Shown: positions 32,587-43,655, numbered from the stretch's first letter. The stretch is DNA of 43,769 nucleotides from Planctomycetaceae bacterium (GCA_018699955.1 JABISG010000020.1:1-43769); one strand, 5' to 3'. Notes: generated from the letters alone by a model not told the origin. Numbers and translations: made by a program.

Positions 32587-33786
32587 GTGCGCATGTATCG
32601 CAAATGCCCCGCCGTTTTCCTGCTCGCTGCCGTGTCACTGGCACTGCTGATTCCAACATCCCCCACGATGGCGCAACGCCGCATCCAAGCGGTGAAGGGG
32701 AAACAGTACCGGCTGTCGAAACAGCACGGTCCGTGGATGATCATGGTCGCCAACTTCAAAGACGTCCCCAAAACCCGGCTGGAAATTGAAGATGGGCGAG
32801 CAATTCGGGTGACGAATGAAAGATATCGCGACGGACTCAGCGCCCAGGAAGCAGCCGACAAACTGGTCTTTGAGCTTCGCAGGAAGGGAATTCCCGCGTA
32901 CACTTTTTCGCAAGCGGACGTGCCGGACGAAGTGAACACGATCGATCGCTTCGGCCGACAGCGAACTGCCACGATTCTTGCCCAGAAGGGTCGAGTTTGC
33001 GTGCTGGCGGGATATTACCCCGCCACGGATGACAAAATCGCCCAGCGGACGCTGAAACATGTGAAGACGAAGTTCAAATCGAAACAATTCAGTAGCACGG
33101 AGAAGAACACGAAGAAGAGGACAGAAATCGCTTCAGGCGTTCTGGATCAACTGATAAATGGTGGGGTCATTCACCGAACACGTGGCAAGCCAAACGCACT
33201 CAGCGGTGCGTTTTTGACAATCAACCCGTTACTCACGCCCGAAGAAGCCGCCAAACGAAAACGCGACCCACTATTGTTGAAATTGAACGCGGGCGGAAAA
33301 TTCAATCTGCTCGACAATCCGGGCCGATTTACGTTGGTGGTCGCCACATCCTACATCAAATCAAATGTCACCAAAGGCGATAACCAGTTTCGCAACGCGT
33401 TGAACGCCTTTCAGTTGACCGACCATCTGGACGACACCGCCAACACCGCCTGGCAGCTCACGCGGACGCTCCGCGAGGGGAATGTTCCGTTCCGGCACAG
33501 CAGCGAGCTAGGATTAACTCAGCGAAATTTTGAAGCGTATGTCTTCCACGACCGATACGGATCGATTGTGACGATCGGGTCATTCGCCTCGGTCAACGAT
33601 TCTGAAATTCCAAAACTGAAAAAAATCTTCGGCTCGAAAGTTCGCAAGAACCCGAATACCGGAAAGGAAGTCCTGGTAGCCGAGGTGATGACCCTGCCCG
33701 ATCCGAAGAACAACGGGAGGTCGCTGCGGTCGTGGATTTTCGATCCCAATCCGCGGCTGATCGAAGTGCCGGCATTGCGGCGGTGA
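32587..33786 (+). CDS. Secreted protein, SPOR-like repeats, unknown role
   Basis: The protein has 399 residues from GTG 32587 with GGAG 6 bases before; ATG 32593 and ATG 32575 are also in frame. The signal peptide (MYRKCPAVFLLAAVSLALLI and a cleavage-like TMAQ) is clear. Two similar segments follow, each with 'WxxxVA(N/T)F/SY...' and 'LRxxGIPAYTF' / 'LREGNVPFRHSS' patterns that recall SPOR-like glycan-binding domains (weak). No enzyme motif. Probably in the periplasm or cell envelope. Confidence 0.65.
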   Translation: MRMYRKCPAVFLLAAVSLALLIPTSPTMAQRRIQAVKGKQYRLSKQHGPWMIMVANFKDVPKTRLEIEDGRAIRVTNERYRDGLSAQEAADKLVFELRRKGIPAYTFSQADVPDEVNTIDRFGRQRTATILAQKGRVCVLAGYYPATDDKIAQRTLKHVKTKFKSKQFSSTEKNTKKRTEIASGVLDQLINGGVIHRTRGKPNALSGAFLTINPLLTPEEAAKRKRDPLLLKLNAGGKFNLLDNPGRFTLVVATSYIKSNVTKGDNQFRNALNAFQLTDHLDDTANTAWQLTRTLREGNVPFRHSSELGLTQRNFEAYVFHDRYGSIVTIGSFASVNDSEIPKLKKIFGSKVRKNPNTGKEVLVAEVMTLPDPKNNGRSLRSWIFDPNPRLIEVPALRR

Positions 33787-33803
33787 TCGTCGATGAAGCA
33801 TTC

Positions 33804-33833
33804 GGGCCCACGGGTTGCCACCCGTGGGCTTTG
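33804..33833 (+). repeat. Family A palindromic repeat, copy 11
   Basis: GGGCCCACGGGTTGCCACCC then GTGGGCTTTGA, perfect 8-base arms with a changed loop. It lies just after the secreted protein gene and before the rdgB-like gene. Confidence 0.85.
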
Positions 33834-33874
33834 AGAGCTTGACAGGTGCGCGGCGGGTGGCAACACTTGCCCGC

Positions 33875-34495
33875 ATGACGAATCAGATCAAAATGCCGAC
33901 GATTGTCCTTGCCAGCCGAAACCGCAAGAAAAGCGGTGAAATCGCTGAGATTCTCTCTCCGCACGGCATTTCACTCGTAAGTGTTGCCGAGTTTCCCGAC
34001 CTGTCGGACGTTGTCGAAGATGGCGACACATTTGCCGCCAATGCTGCTAAGAAAGCGGCGAAAACGGCCACGTTCCTCTCGCAGTGGGCGATCGGAGAAG
34101 ACAGCGGCCTGGAAGTCGATGCGCTCGACGGTGCGCCAGGGATTTATTCGGCCCGCTACAGCGGCGAGAATGCCAACGACGAACGCAACAACGCGAAGCT
34201 GCTCGACGCACTTTCTGAAATCCCCCCGGAAAAACGCGGAGCGCAGTACGTCTGCCATATCGCGTTGGCCGATCCCACCGGCGATATTCGACTCAGCGTT
34301 GAAGCGACGTGTCGCGGGCGAATTCTTGCCGAAGCACGTGGCGAAAATGGTTTCGGCTACGATCCGCTGTTTCTCGTGCCGGAGTATCACCGAACGTTCG
34401 GCGAACTCGGTTCGACTGCAAAGCGGCATCTCAGTCATCGCGCTCGCGCAATGGAGAGATTCATCCCACAGTTGATCGGCATTGTGCGCGAATAA
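33875..34495 (+). CDS. rdgB: Non-canonical purine NTP pyrophosphatase (RdgB/HAM1)
   Basis: The protein has 206 residues from ATG 33875; ATG at 33893 (MPTIVLASRN) is possible. The motif 'IVLASRNRKKSGEIAEIL' binds the triphosphate. 'GEDSGLEVDALDGAPGIYSA' with RYSGE holds the Asp catalytic residues. 'GENGFGYDPLF' and 'STAKRHLSHRARA' complete the site. It hydrolyses ITP, dITP and XTP and keeps damaged purines out of DNA and RNA. The rph and rdgB order is common in bacteria; here one gene lies between. Confidence 0.92.
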   Translation: MTNQIKMPTIVLASRNRKKSGEIAEILSPHGISLVSVAEFPDLSDVVEDGDTFAANAAKKAAKTATFLSQWAIGEDSGLEVDALDGAPGIYSARYSGENANDERNNAKLLDALSEIPPEKRGAQYVCHIALADPTGDIRLSVEATCRGRILAEARGENGFGYDPLFLVPEYHRTFGELGSTAKRHLSHRARAMERFIPQLIGIVRE

Positions 34496-34554
34496 TCGAC
34501 ACAAGGAATTCGGTTTCACTGTGACGAAACCAGCCAAACCGGTCGCGCTTTGAT

Positions 34555-35724
34555 ATGATGCACGGCATGCCCGGTCAAAGTGAAATCTATCTCGACAATA
34601 ACGCGACCACGCGACCGTTTCCCGATGTGGTGGAGACCGTTGCGTTCCACTTGCAGCAGCATTATGCCAATCCGGGCAGCAGGCATTCTCCCGGCCAGGC
34701 AGCACGCAAAGTCCTTGAAGATTCGCGAGAAACAATCGCTGCCGTGCTGGGGGCCGAACCCAGTGAAGTCATCTTCACCAGCGGCGGGACCGAGTCGACG
34801 AATATCGTCTTGTTTGGGTTAACGCAGGGAGAACCGGGGACGATTGTTCTGACGGCGGGCGAGCATCCGGCGACCATCGAGTCGTGCCGCCACCTCGAAA
34901 AGGCCGGCTGGAAGCTGCATTGGCTGGAAGTGGACGGCGAAGGACGACTGTTGCCGGAACAATACGCCGATCTGCCCTGGCCGGAAATCAAGTTGGTCTC
35001 GATTATTCTGGCGCACAATGAAACCGGCGTGATTCAGAATTTGGCCGCGCTGACCGAGCAATGCCGCGCGCATCAAGTTCCGATTCATATCGACGCCGTG
35101 CAGGCGGTGGGGAAGATCCCGGTCAACTTTGATGAATTGGGGGTTTCGGCACTCAGTTTGGGTGCACATAAGTTTCATGGCCCGCGCGGAATTGGCGCTC
35201 TACTGCTGCGTGAGGATACGCAACTCGCGCCGATGCAATTTGGCGGACATCAGGAAGCGGGCCGGCGTCCCGGGACAGAACCGGTCGCATTGATTGCCGG
35301 CATGGCCAAAGCGCTGGAAATCTGGCAAGCCGACGCAAGCGAGCGATCCGATCGGATCGCCGCACTGCGCGATCGGCTGGAAAACGGACTGATGGCTGCC
35401 TGTGGGCCGGTTGTGGTGAACGGTTCGCGCAAATATCGGTTGCCTAATACACTCAACATTGCTTTTCCCGGACTCGATGGCGAGGCGTTGTTAGTCGCTT
35501 TCGGGCTGGATGGCATTGCCTGCTCGTTGGGAAGCACGTGCGCCAGCGGTTCGGCTGAGCCGGCACCGGTGCTGTTGGCAATGAAATGTCCGCGTGAGGT
35601 TTGCATCTCCTCAGTGCGATTTTCGGTCGGATGCGAAAACACCGAAGACGAAATTGACGAAGCCGTGAGAAGAGTCAGTGCAATCGTCAACCGACAACGA
35701 CAATCGGTGTCGGCGACTGTATAA
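34555..35724 (+). CDS. Cysteine desulfurase (NifS/IscS-like)
   Basis: The protein has 389 residues. 'IYLDNNATTRPFPDVVETV', 'EVIFTSGGTESTNIVLFGL', 'SIILAHNETGVIQNL', the PLP lysine in 'LSLGAHKFHGPRGIGALLL' and the active cysteine in 'CSLGSTCASGSAEP' define a group I desulfurase. It takes sulfur from cysteine to form alanine and a persulfide for Fe-S clusters or tRNA thiolation. No scaffold gene (iscU/sufB) is next to it. The first residues MMHGMPGQ may be shortened if translation starts at the second or third Met. Confidence 0.9.
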   Translation: MMHGMPGQSEIYLDNNATTRPFPDVVETVAFHLQQHYANPGSRHSPGQAARKVLEDSRETIAAVLGAEPSEVIFTSGGTESTNIVLFGLTQGEPGTIVLTAGEHPATIESCRHLEKAGWKLHWLEVDGEGRLLPEQYADLPWPEIKLVSIILAHNETGVIQNLAALTEQCRAHQVPIHIDAVQAVGKIPVNFDELGVSALSLGAHKFHGPRGIGALLLREDTQLAPMQFGGHQEAGRRPGTEPVALIAGMAKALEIWQADASERSDRIAALRDRLENGLMAACGPVVVNGSRKYRLPNTLNIAFPGLDGEALLVAFGLDGIACSLGSTCASGSAEPAPVLLAMKCPREVCISSVRFSVGCENTEDEIDEAVRRVSAIVNRQRQSVSATV

Positions 35725-35737
35725 TTTTGAAGAATTC

Positions 35738-35766
35738 TATCCCACGGACTGCGACCCGTGGGCTTT
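35738..35766 (+). repeat. Family A palindromic repeat, copy 12
   Basis: TATCCCACGGACTGCGACCC then GTGGGCTTTG. It lies in the gap between the desulfurase and the dnaA-like gene. Confidence 0.9.
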
Positions 35767-35821
35767 GTTGATGTGATATCGAATGACCCGACTGCTGGGG
35801 CGATTCACACGGAGGTTTTTC

Positions 35822-36856
35822 ATGGCATCGCCGATCAGCGAATCCCTCCGAAAAAGTCGCTCCGGTGGTGAGCGGTTTCTATTGCTGGAGGAAAACCGCT
35901 TCGCACATGCTGCGGTCGAGCAACTGACTTGGAAGGAATCACCATCGAGACCGCGACAGGTGTTTCTTTCCGGCCCCTCCGGGTGCGGGAAATCCGTGTT
36001 GGCACAGTGGTTCGTTCGACTGGAATTGAGTCAGCGACCTGATGTCTCGAGTGTTCACATCACCGCCGCAGAATTCGGGGCCGAGTTTGCCGAAGCTTCC
36101 GAATCCATTGTGATTCCTGCGTTTCAGGAGCGTTACCGCGCGCTGGAGTTGCTTATTATCGAAGACTTGCGTTCGCTGGCCAATCGTTCGGAAACTCTTA
36201 CACAAATTGGGTTTGTGATCGACGCCGTCCTCGCAAACGGTGGGCGCGTGTTGTTGACGAGCCGCTGTCCGCCCGGTGAATTGACGGGGATGCCCTCGCG
36301 ATTGATCAATCGATTCCATGCCGGCGTTTGTGTCGGTATTCAGCCGCCCGGCAATTCCAGTCGGGTCAGCCTGTTGCAACACTTCGCCGAGACGCGTCAG
36401 ATCCCGATTCCCTACGAATCGATCTGTCTTCTCGCTCGGGAAATGCCCGTCTCGCCGCGAGAACTACTGGCCACAATCGTTCAACTCGATCACTATGCTC
36501 GTCACAGTGGATCGAATCTCGATCCAAGTGAAGTCCGGCGTTACCTCGACGCCGAGATCAAACCGGCTCCGCCAACACTTGCGCAAATCACCCGCGTGAC
36601 AGCGCGACATTTTTTGACAACCGTCGGGGAACTCCGTGGCCATTCGCGCAAGCAATCCTTGATGTTACCGCGACAATGTGCCCTCTACTTATCGCGAACA
36701 CTCACCGGGCTTCCGCTGGTCCGAGTCGGCGAGTATTTCGGCAAACGCCACCACAGCAGTGTCGCCCACGCCTGCAAACGTATTGGTCAGTTGGTGAACG
36801 AACAACCCGAGGTACGACAGCATCTCGCGCAGATCAGCAATTTGCTCGGCGATTGA
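35822..36856 (+). CDS. dnaA: Short, divergent DnaA-like replication initiator
   Basis: The protein has 344 residues from ATG 35822, chosen because GGAGG lies 6 bases upstream; 35783 would be upstream of it. Walker A GPSGCGKS is at 51-58, Walker B LLIIED at 110-115, box VII-like SRLINRFHAGVCVGIQPP at 159-176. Domain IV at 255-340 has the DNA-binding signature 'FGKRHHSSVAHACKRI' (306-321, usually GRDHTTVxHA). Domains I and II are missing, so the usual DnaB-recruiting N-terminus is absent. It lies just upstream of dnaN, so it is probably the chromosomal initiator. A DnaA paralogue of the Hda type is less likely because domain IV is present. Confidence 0.8.
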   Translation: MASPISESLRKSRSGGERFLLLEENRFAHAAVEQLTWKESPSRPRQVFLSGPSGCGKSVLAQWFVRLELSQRPDVSSVHITAAEFGAEFAEASESIVIPAFQERYRALELLIIEDLRSLANRSETLTQIGFVIDAVLANGGRVLLTSRCPPGELTGMPSRLINRFHAGVCVGIQPPGNSSRVSLLQHFAETRQIPIPYESICLLAREMPVSPRELLATIVQLDHYARHSGSNLDPSEVRRYLDAEIKPAPPTLAQITRVTARHFLTTVGELRGHSRKQSLMLPRQCALYLSRTLTGLPLVRVGEYFGKRHHSSVAHACKRIGQLVNEQPEVRQHLAQISNLLGD

Positions 36857-37326
36857 ATTTGAGTGCGGATAATCTGTGCAAAAATTGATGACGTTGCGAC
36901 AGCAAAAGCACGGTTCGCCACTCGCCATATTTCGGTGTCGATAACAGCTGCTGTTATCGACATTTCAGCCACCCAAAACGAACTGCTCTTCAACCAGATA
37001 CACGCAATGATCGACACCGGCGTGAACCGCTTTAAGTTTTTTGATATCAAAGGGTTTCGCCCGACAATTCATCAAGAATTCACAGTCGTGGGTCTGGTTG
37101 ATACAACTACTACTTCTTATAATAAATCTATTCTTAAAACGGCCTCAAACGGAACCTCATTTGTCAGGTGTTCGCAACAAAGACGCTGCTTCTGAAATCT
37201 CCTCGGACAACGAAACATTCTTATCGCGATCCCCTGCCTGTCGTGTAGGAATTTTCCATCAGTTACCAGCTCCCGCCGCCAATGAACAGGGCGACAAACG
37301 GAGTACAAAGAAACGGCTAGACTTTC
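36857..37326 (+). promoter_or_regulatory. Candidate oriC and dnaN promoter region
   Basis: This 470-base stretch without a credible gene separates dnaA-like and dnaN. DnaA-box-like sequences (consensus TTATCCACA) occur at 36864-36872 (TGCGGATAA, one change in the reverse form) and twice in the palindrome at 36936-36962. An AT-rich part at about 37097-37140 includes TTCTTATAATAAATCTATTC and could be the unwinding element. A frame of 110 codons here (36863-37195) looks like chance. The choice of ori is from gene order and motif, not from any measured skew. Confidence 0.6.
36936..36962. repeat. Perfect inverted repeat with two DnaA-box-like arms
   Basis: The 12-base arms are TGTCGATAACAG and CTGTTATCGACA around a CTG centre. 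Each arm holds TGTCGATAA, which differs from the DnaA box TGTGGATAA by one base. Head-to-head boxes like these are a usual ori feature. Confidence 0.75.
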
Positions 37327-38439
37327 ATGAGAATCCAATGCCACCGCCCCTCGTTGGCCACCGCGTTTCAAGTCGTCTCCGGAGTTGTTCCGTCGAGAAC
37401 ACCGAGAGAGATTCTCAAGAATGTCAAACTGCAGGCAATCGACGGAAAAGCTGTGTTGATTGGCACCGACCAGGAAGTCGGCATTCGGTATGAGATTCCG
37501 GGCGTCGAAATTGAATCGCCTGGTGAGACCTTGCTGCCGACGAATCGTTTGATCTCGATTCTCCGCGAATTGCAGGACGAGGGCGTGAACATCGAAGTCA
37601 GCGATGGTCGCGTGATGGTACGTTCCGGCCAGAGTGAATTTGGGTTGTCGGCCGAAGACCCGGCTGAGTTTCCGGAGGTGGCGGCGTTCGATGCTGAGCA
37701 GTATCACGTCGTCACCGGTGAAGCCATTCAAGCGGGAATTCGCCGCACGAGTTTTGCGACCGATGTGGAGAGTACACGGTACGCGATGGGGGGAATTCTG
37801 CTGGAGCTGAAATCAGATTCCGTCGCGCTGGCAGCGACCGATAGTCGTCGGCTGGCCGTTTGCCATTTGGCCTGCCGATCGCACGGCATCGAAGAGCCGG
37901 CCAATCCCTCGCCGGTCATTCCGGCCAAAGCAATGACGCTGATCGAGCGCAGCATATCCGACGAGATCGAAGAGGTGCTGATCGCAGTTCATGCCAACGA
38001 TGTGCTGATCAAATGTGGAAACACCACAATCTACAGCCGACTGGTTGAAGGACGGTTTCCAAAATACGCCGACGTCATACCGAAAGATCCGAAAGTCACC
38101 GTGGATCTGGTGGTCGCACCGTTTTACTCGGCCGTTCGTCAGGCACAAATCGTCACCAACGAGGAGAGTCGTGGCGTCGATTTTGTGTTCTCTAATGGTT
38201 TGCTGACCTTGAACAGTCAAGCAGCCGACATTGGGCAGTCGAAAGTTGAATTGCCAATCAGTTATGACGGAGACGAATTGGCAATCACGTTTGATCCACG
38301 ATATGTGGCAGAATTCCTGCGAGTGCTGGATTCGGAGAAACCGCTGACGCTGTCGCTGATCGACGGAGAAAGCGCGGCAGTCTTTCGGACCGACGACGCC
38401 TACACCTACGTCGTAATGCCGCTGTCTCGCGATCGCTGA
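37327..38439 (+). CDS. dnaN: DNA polymerase III beta sliding clamp
   Basis: The protein has 370 residues, the normal length. Start ATG 37327 (MRIQCHRPSLATAFQVVSGV). 'VVPSRTPREILKNVKLQAID', 'LPTNRLISILRELQDEGVNI', 'LAATDSRRLAVCHL' and the final 'DDAYTYVVMPLSRDR' are typical. It forms the ring that holds the replicative polymerase on DNA. The stop is 77 bases before the dciA-like start. Its leader contains the candidate origin. Confidence 0.93.
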   Translation: MRIQCHRPSLATAFQVVSGVVPSRTPREILKNVKLQAIDGKAVLIGTDQEVGIRYEIPGVEIESPGETLLPTNRLISILRELQDEGVNIEVSDGRVMVRSGQSEFGLSAEDPAEFPEVAAFDAEQYHVVTGEAIQAGIRRTSFATDVESTRYAMGGILLELKSDSVALAATDSRRLAVCHLACRSHGIEEPANPSPVIPAKAMTLIERSISDEIEEVLIAVHANDVLIKCGNTTIYSRLVEGRFPKYADVIPKDPKVTVDLVVAPFYSAVRQAQIVTNEESRGVDFVFSNGLLTLNSQAADIGQSKVELPISYDGDELAITFDPRYVAEFLRVLDSEKPLTLSLIDGESAAVFRTDDAYTYVVMPLSRDR

Positions 38440-38516
38440 TTAGAGATGGGATCACGTCGTTTTGGTTGCAAGGAACACGTGATGGCGATTGGGTGACGAT
38501 TTCAATCGAAGGATCG

Positions 38517-38846
38517 ATGAGGATGAATGCTGAGTCGGATCCGAAACATCTTTCGCGGGCGTTATCCGAACTGATTGCGTTGCGTGGTTGGGCGGGTGTT
38601 CGCGGGCAGGCACAACTGAACGCCGACTGGAACGAAGTGGCCGGCGAGACTTTCGCAGCGCAAACGAAGGTGCTGGGAATGAAGCGAGGGGTTCTGAATA
38701 TCGGCGTGTCGAATTCGGCACTACTGAGTGAATTGGCGTCTTTTCATAAAATGACATTGGTCGAAAACCTGCGAGAACGTCGGCCCGATTTGAAACTGCG
38801 GGACGTGAAATTTCGGTTGAACGGCCAACTGGGTTCCGGTGGTTGA
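38517..38846 (+). CDS. dciA: DciA-like (DUF721) helicase-loading protein
   Basis: The protein has 109 residues from ATG 38517; longer in-frame starts from 38466 are possible. The DUF721/DciA fold is seen in 'LSRALSELIALRGWAGVRGQ', 'LNADWNEVAGETFAAQTKVL', 'GMKRGVLNIGVSNSALLSEL' and 'FHKMTLVENLRERRPDLKLR'. DciA helps load the replicative helicase DnaB in bacteria without DnaC. It occupies the slot between dnaN and gyrB where recF usually sits or lies near. Short and N-terminal only, as in many species. Confidence 0.8.
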   Translation: MRMNAESDPKHLSRALSELIALRGWAGVRGQAQLNADWNEVAGETFAAQTKVLGMKRGVLNIGVSNSALLSELASFHKMTLVENLRERRPDLKLRDVKFRLNGQLGSGG

Positions 38847-38904
38847 GTTGGTCGGGTCGTCGCCGCAAGTTGTCGGTTTATCGCAGAAACAGCCGGTTTA
38901 TTGA

Positions 38905-41451
<2,547 letters not shown>

Positions 41452-41466
41452 CCTGGCCCGGTGGTG

Positions 41467-41531
41467 TCGGACATAAAAGCTGTCATTTCAGACATAAGAG
41501 CTGGCCACGTCAGACATAAGAATTGGCCACC
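41467..41531 (+). repeat. Three tandem 21-22 bp repeats
   Basis: Copies begin at 41467, 41488 and 41510. The first is more diverged (TCGGACATAAAAGCTGTCAT). The other two have TCAGACATAAGA, then GCTGGCCACG or ATTGGCCACC. Such short repeats near a gene end recall the terminal repeats of IS21-type elements, but no transposase is present. Confidence 0.7.
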
Positions 41532-42103
41532 TGGCGCGCTCGCGCACAGTTTGTCTGCTCCATTTGGAGTCTGCCTATTGTGAGTGATGGAGAATTCCGC
41601 GCAACTGACCGCGGATACGCTCCCCGCCGCGCTGGGTTGAGCAACCGAATCTCAGCAATATCAATTCGACCACGCTTGCCAGGCATACCGAAATCGTCTC
41701 GTGAATCAGATCGATTCTTGAGACGAACGACTCGTCGTCTCGCGTGAATCCGGCCGCGCGAGAATGCCGACACCAATTTGCGAAAAGGGTCGATAAAGCG
41801 TTCGTCCGCGATTCGACGAGTTTCGCGGACAGAATTGGTCTCGACCCGCGTACGGGATTCGTCGGATGACCTTTGCCACTAATCGAACCCGACTGCGTAT
41901 CGCTGAAATTACCCGCCGGCGAAAGCGGTCGTGCCTAGGTGTGTCCCGCTGCTCACAAGTCTTCGGGATGAATTGTCGGAGAAAGTGCGTCGGTCGCGAT
42001 GCCCAAGTGCACGAAGCGAATCGCCGGTGTATCATTGTGACTGCGCCGTGTAAACGGGGGGGGTCTATTTCCGGTCTCCACTAATCCGGTTCCTCAAGGC
42101 CTT

Positions 42104-42157
42104 GCCTTGATCGGCAAAGCGTATGCCGAGATCATGGCAGAGACGGAGCCGAAATGA
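42104..42157 (+). pseudogene. 3' remnant of an esterase gene
   Basis: The frame ALIGKAYAEIMAETEPK ends with a stop at 42155. It matches the end of the following esterase (ALIGNSFAEALLEMERN) at 8 of 17 positions, and it lies just in front of that gene. No upstream part with esterase motifs remains. This is best read as the tail of a lost tandem copy. Confidence 0.4.
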
Positions 42158-42194
42158 ACTCGCAACCGCATTCCCCGGGGAAAACTGAATTGTG

Positions 42195-43481
42195 ATGACA
42201 AGCAGAATCAAGATTTTAATTGGCCTTGCCGCCTTGGCGATGACGGGATTCGGCTCCACCTTCGCGGCTGAGGTCAAACCACTCAAAGTCTACATCCTGG
42301 CCGGGCAGTCCAACATGCAAGGACACGCCAAGGTCGAGACGTTCGACTATGTCGGTGACGATCCGGCTACCACGCCTTTGCTCAAAGAGATGCGTGGCAC
42401 CGACGGCAAGCCGCGCGTCTGCCAGAAGGTGTGGATCTCGTATCTCACAGGATCGAGAGAAGGCAACGGCGTGGGAACCGGCAAGCTGACGGTTGGGTAC
42501 GGGGCGCGCAGCAATCCGACTGAAGACGGCGGCAAGATCGGTCCGGAGTTCACCTTCGGCATCACAATCGAAAAGGCTTCCGATGGCCCGATTCTGATCA
42601 TCAAGACCGCATGGGGCGGCAAGAGTCTGCATACGGATTTCCGCCCGCCGAGCGCCGGACCGTATGAATTTACTGAGGCGCAGTTGGAAAACTTCAAAAA
42701 GCGGGGCAAGGATATTGAATCAGTCAAAGCTGACAAAGTGAAAGCGACAGGCCACTACTACCGTCTGATGACCGACCATGCGAAGAAAGTTCTGGCGGAC
42801 ATCAAGCGGGTCTACCCGGACTACGATGCAAAACAGGGCTACGAACTGGCAGGCTTCGTCTGGTTCCAGGGCTGGAACGACATGGTCGACCGCGGCACCT
42901 ATCCCAACCGCGACAAGCCGGGAGGATACGCGAAGTACAGTGAATGGATGGCGGATTTCATTCGCGACGTTCGCAAGGACTTGGGCGCCTCCAAGATGCC
43001 GTTTGTCATCGGCGTTATGGGCGTGGGAGGTGTGCGGGAAGAGCCCAACCACTTCAGGCAGGCCATGGCGGCGCCAGCCTCGATGCCCGAGTTCAAAGGC
43101 AATGTCGTCGCCGTGCAGACCGCGCCCTACTGGGACAAGCCGCTGGCGGCCGTCGAACGCAAGTTCGGAAAGCCCAAGAAGATCGCTTACTACCTGCGAA
43201 AGGGAGGCGTGCCGGCGAGAGTGCTCGCGGACAATTACCCGATCGCCTACACGATGCGAAAAAACTATTGGGACACCTCCGTCGAAGATCGCAAGATGAG
43301 CAAGAAGGAGCAGCAGGCTTATGTCAAGGAGTATCGTGCCAAGGTGATAACGGTTGCAGAAGAAACGATGTGGCAGCGCGGTGCCTCCAACGCTGGCTAC
43401 CACTACCTCGGCTGCGCCAAGACCATGGCGTTGATCGGCAATTCCTTTGCCGAGGCCCTGTTAGAGATGGAGAGGAATTGA
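42195..43481 (+). CDS. Secreted SGNH esterase (sialate O-acetylesterase/CE6-like)
   Basis: The protein has 428 residues from ATG 42195; a GTG at 42192 directly precedes it. Signal peptide at 1-24 (KILIGLAALAMTGFGSTFAA). The SGNH block I motif is 'VYILAGQSNMQGHAK' with nucleophile Ser. 'IIKTAWGGKSL' and 'FVWFQGWNDMVDRG' are later blocks. 'GYHYLGCAKTMALIGNSFAE' has the catalytic His. Similar proteins remove acetyl groups from polysaccharides or sialic acids outside the cell and are numerous in planctomycetes. Substrate unknown. Probably periplasmic or extracellular. Confidence 0.8.
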   Translation: MTSRIKILIGLAALAMTGFGSTFAAEVKPLKVYILAGQSNMQGHAKVETFDYVGDDPATTPLLKEMRGTDGKPRVCQKVWISYLTGSREGNGVGTGKLTVGYGARSNPTEDGGKIGPEFTFGITIEKASDGPILIIKTAWGGKSLHTDFRPPSAGPYEFTEAQLENFKKRGKDIESVKADKVKATGHYYRLMTDHAKKVLADIKRVYPDYDAKQGYELAGFVWFQGWNDMVDRGTYPNRDKPGGYAKYSEWMADFIRDVRKDLGASKMPFVIGVMGVGGVREEPNHFRQAMAAPASMPEFKGNVVAVQTAPYWDKPLAAVERKFGKPKKIAYYLRKGGVPARVLADNYPIAYTMRKNYWDTSVEDRKMSKKEQQAYVKEYRAKVITVAEETMWQRGASNAGYHYLGCAKTMALIGNSFAEALLEMERN

Positions 43482-43532
43482 TCCGACAGTCCTCGCAGAC
43501 CGTTGAATGACGAACACAAACGAGATTACAGC

Positions 43533-43655
43533 ATGATGAATAGACGCGATTGCTTAACTGTGCTGGGGACGATGTTGTGCCTGTGCTGTTCCGGAATCTC
43601 CTCTGCTGCGAATCTGCCAAGCCCCGATGCCCCTGGCCTTCCCCCCTTTAATTGA
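43533..43655 (+). pseudogene. N-terminal stub of a secreted protein
   Basis: The 40-codon frame encodes MNRRDCLTVLGTMLCLCCSG and then ISSAANLPSPDAPGL, a clear signal peptide with a Cys-rich centre and an Ala-containing cleavage region. It ends at a TGA overlapping TTGATCCACAG, where the sequence appears to change to an insertion element. The rest of the original gene is outside the window or lost. Start ATG 43533 or 43536. Confidence 0.55.

Larger units (their letters stand above)
41452..42194 (+). other. Degenerate non-coding stretch after gyrB
   Basis: No complete gene is seen in these 743 bases. Two things can be recognised: a threefold tandem repeat at its start, and a short conserved-looking frame end at 42104-42157. 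The centre has short frames only (none with recognisable residues) and a run of G at about 42057-42063. Confidence 0.6.

Noticed and set aside
5161..35766. CRISPR array from the spaced palindromic repeats
   Set aside because: Copies are hundreds to thousands of bases apart, with no regular spacers and no cas genes.
36863..37195. A 110-codon frame in the candidate origin
   Set aside because: It has low-complexity, AT-driven composition and no motif, and the inverted repeat lies within it. The stretch is better explained as oriC.
41510..41776. Minus-strand 88-codon frame after gyrB
   Set aside because: Arg-rich with no motif; it ends in the tandem repeat and looks like chance.
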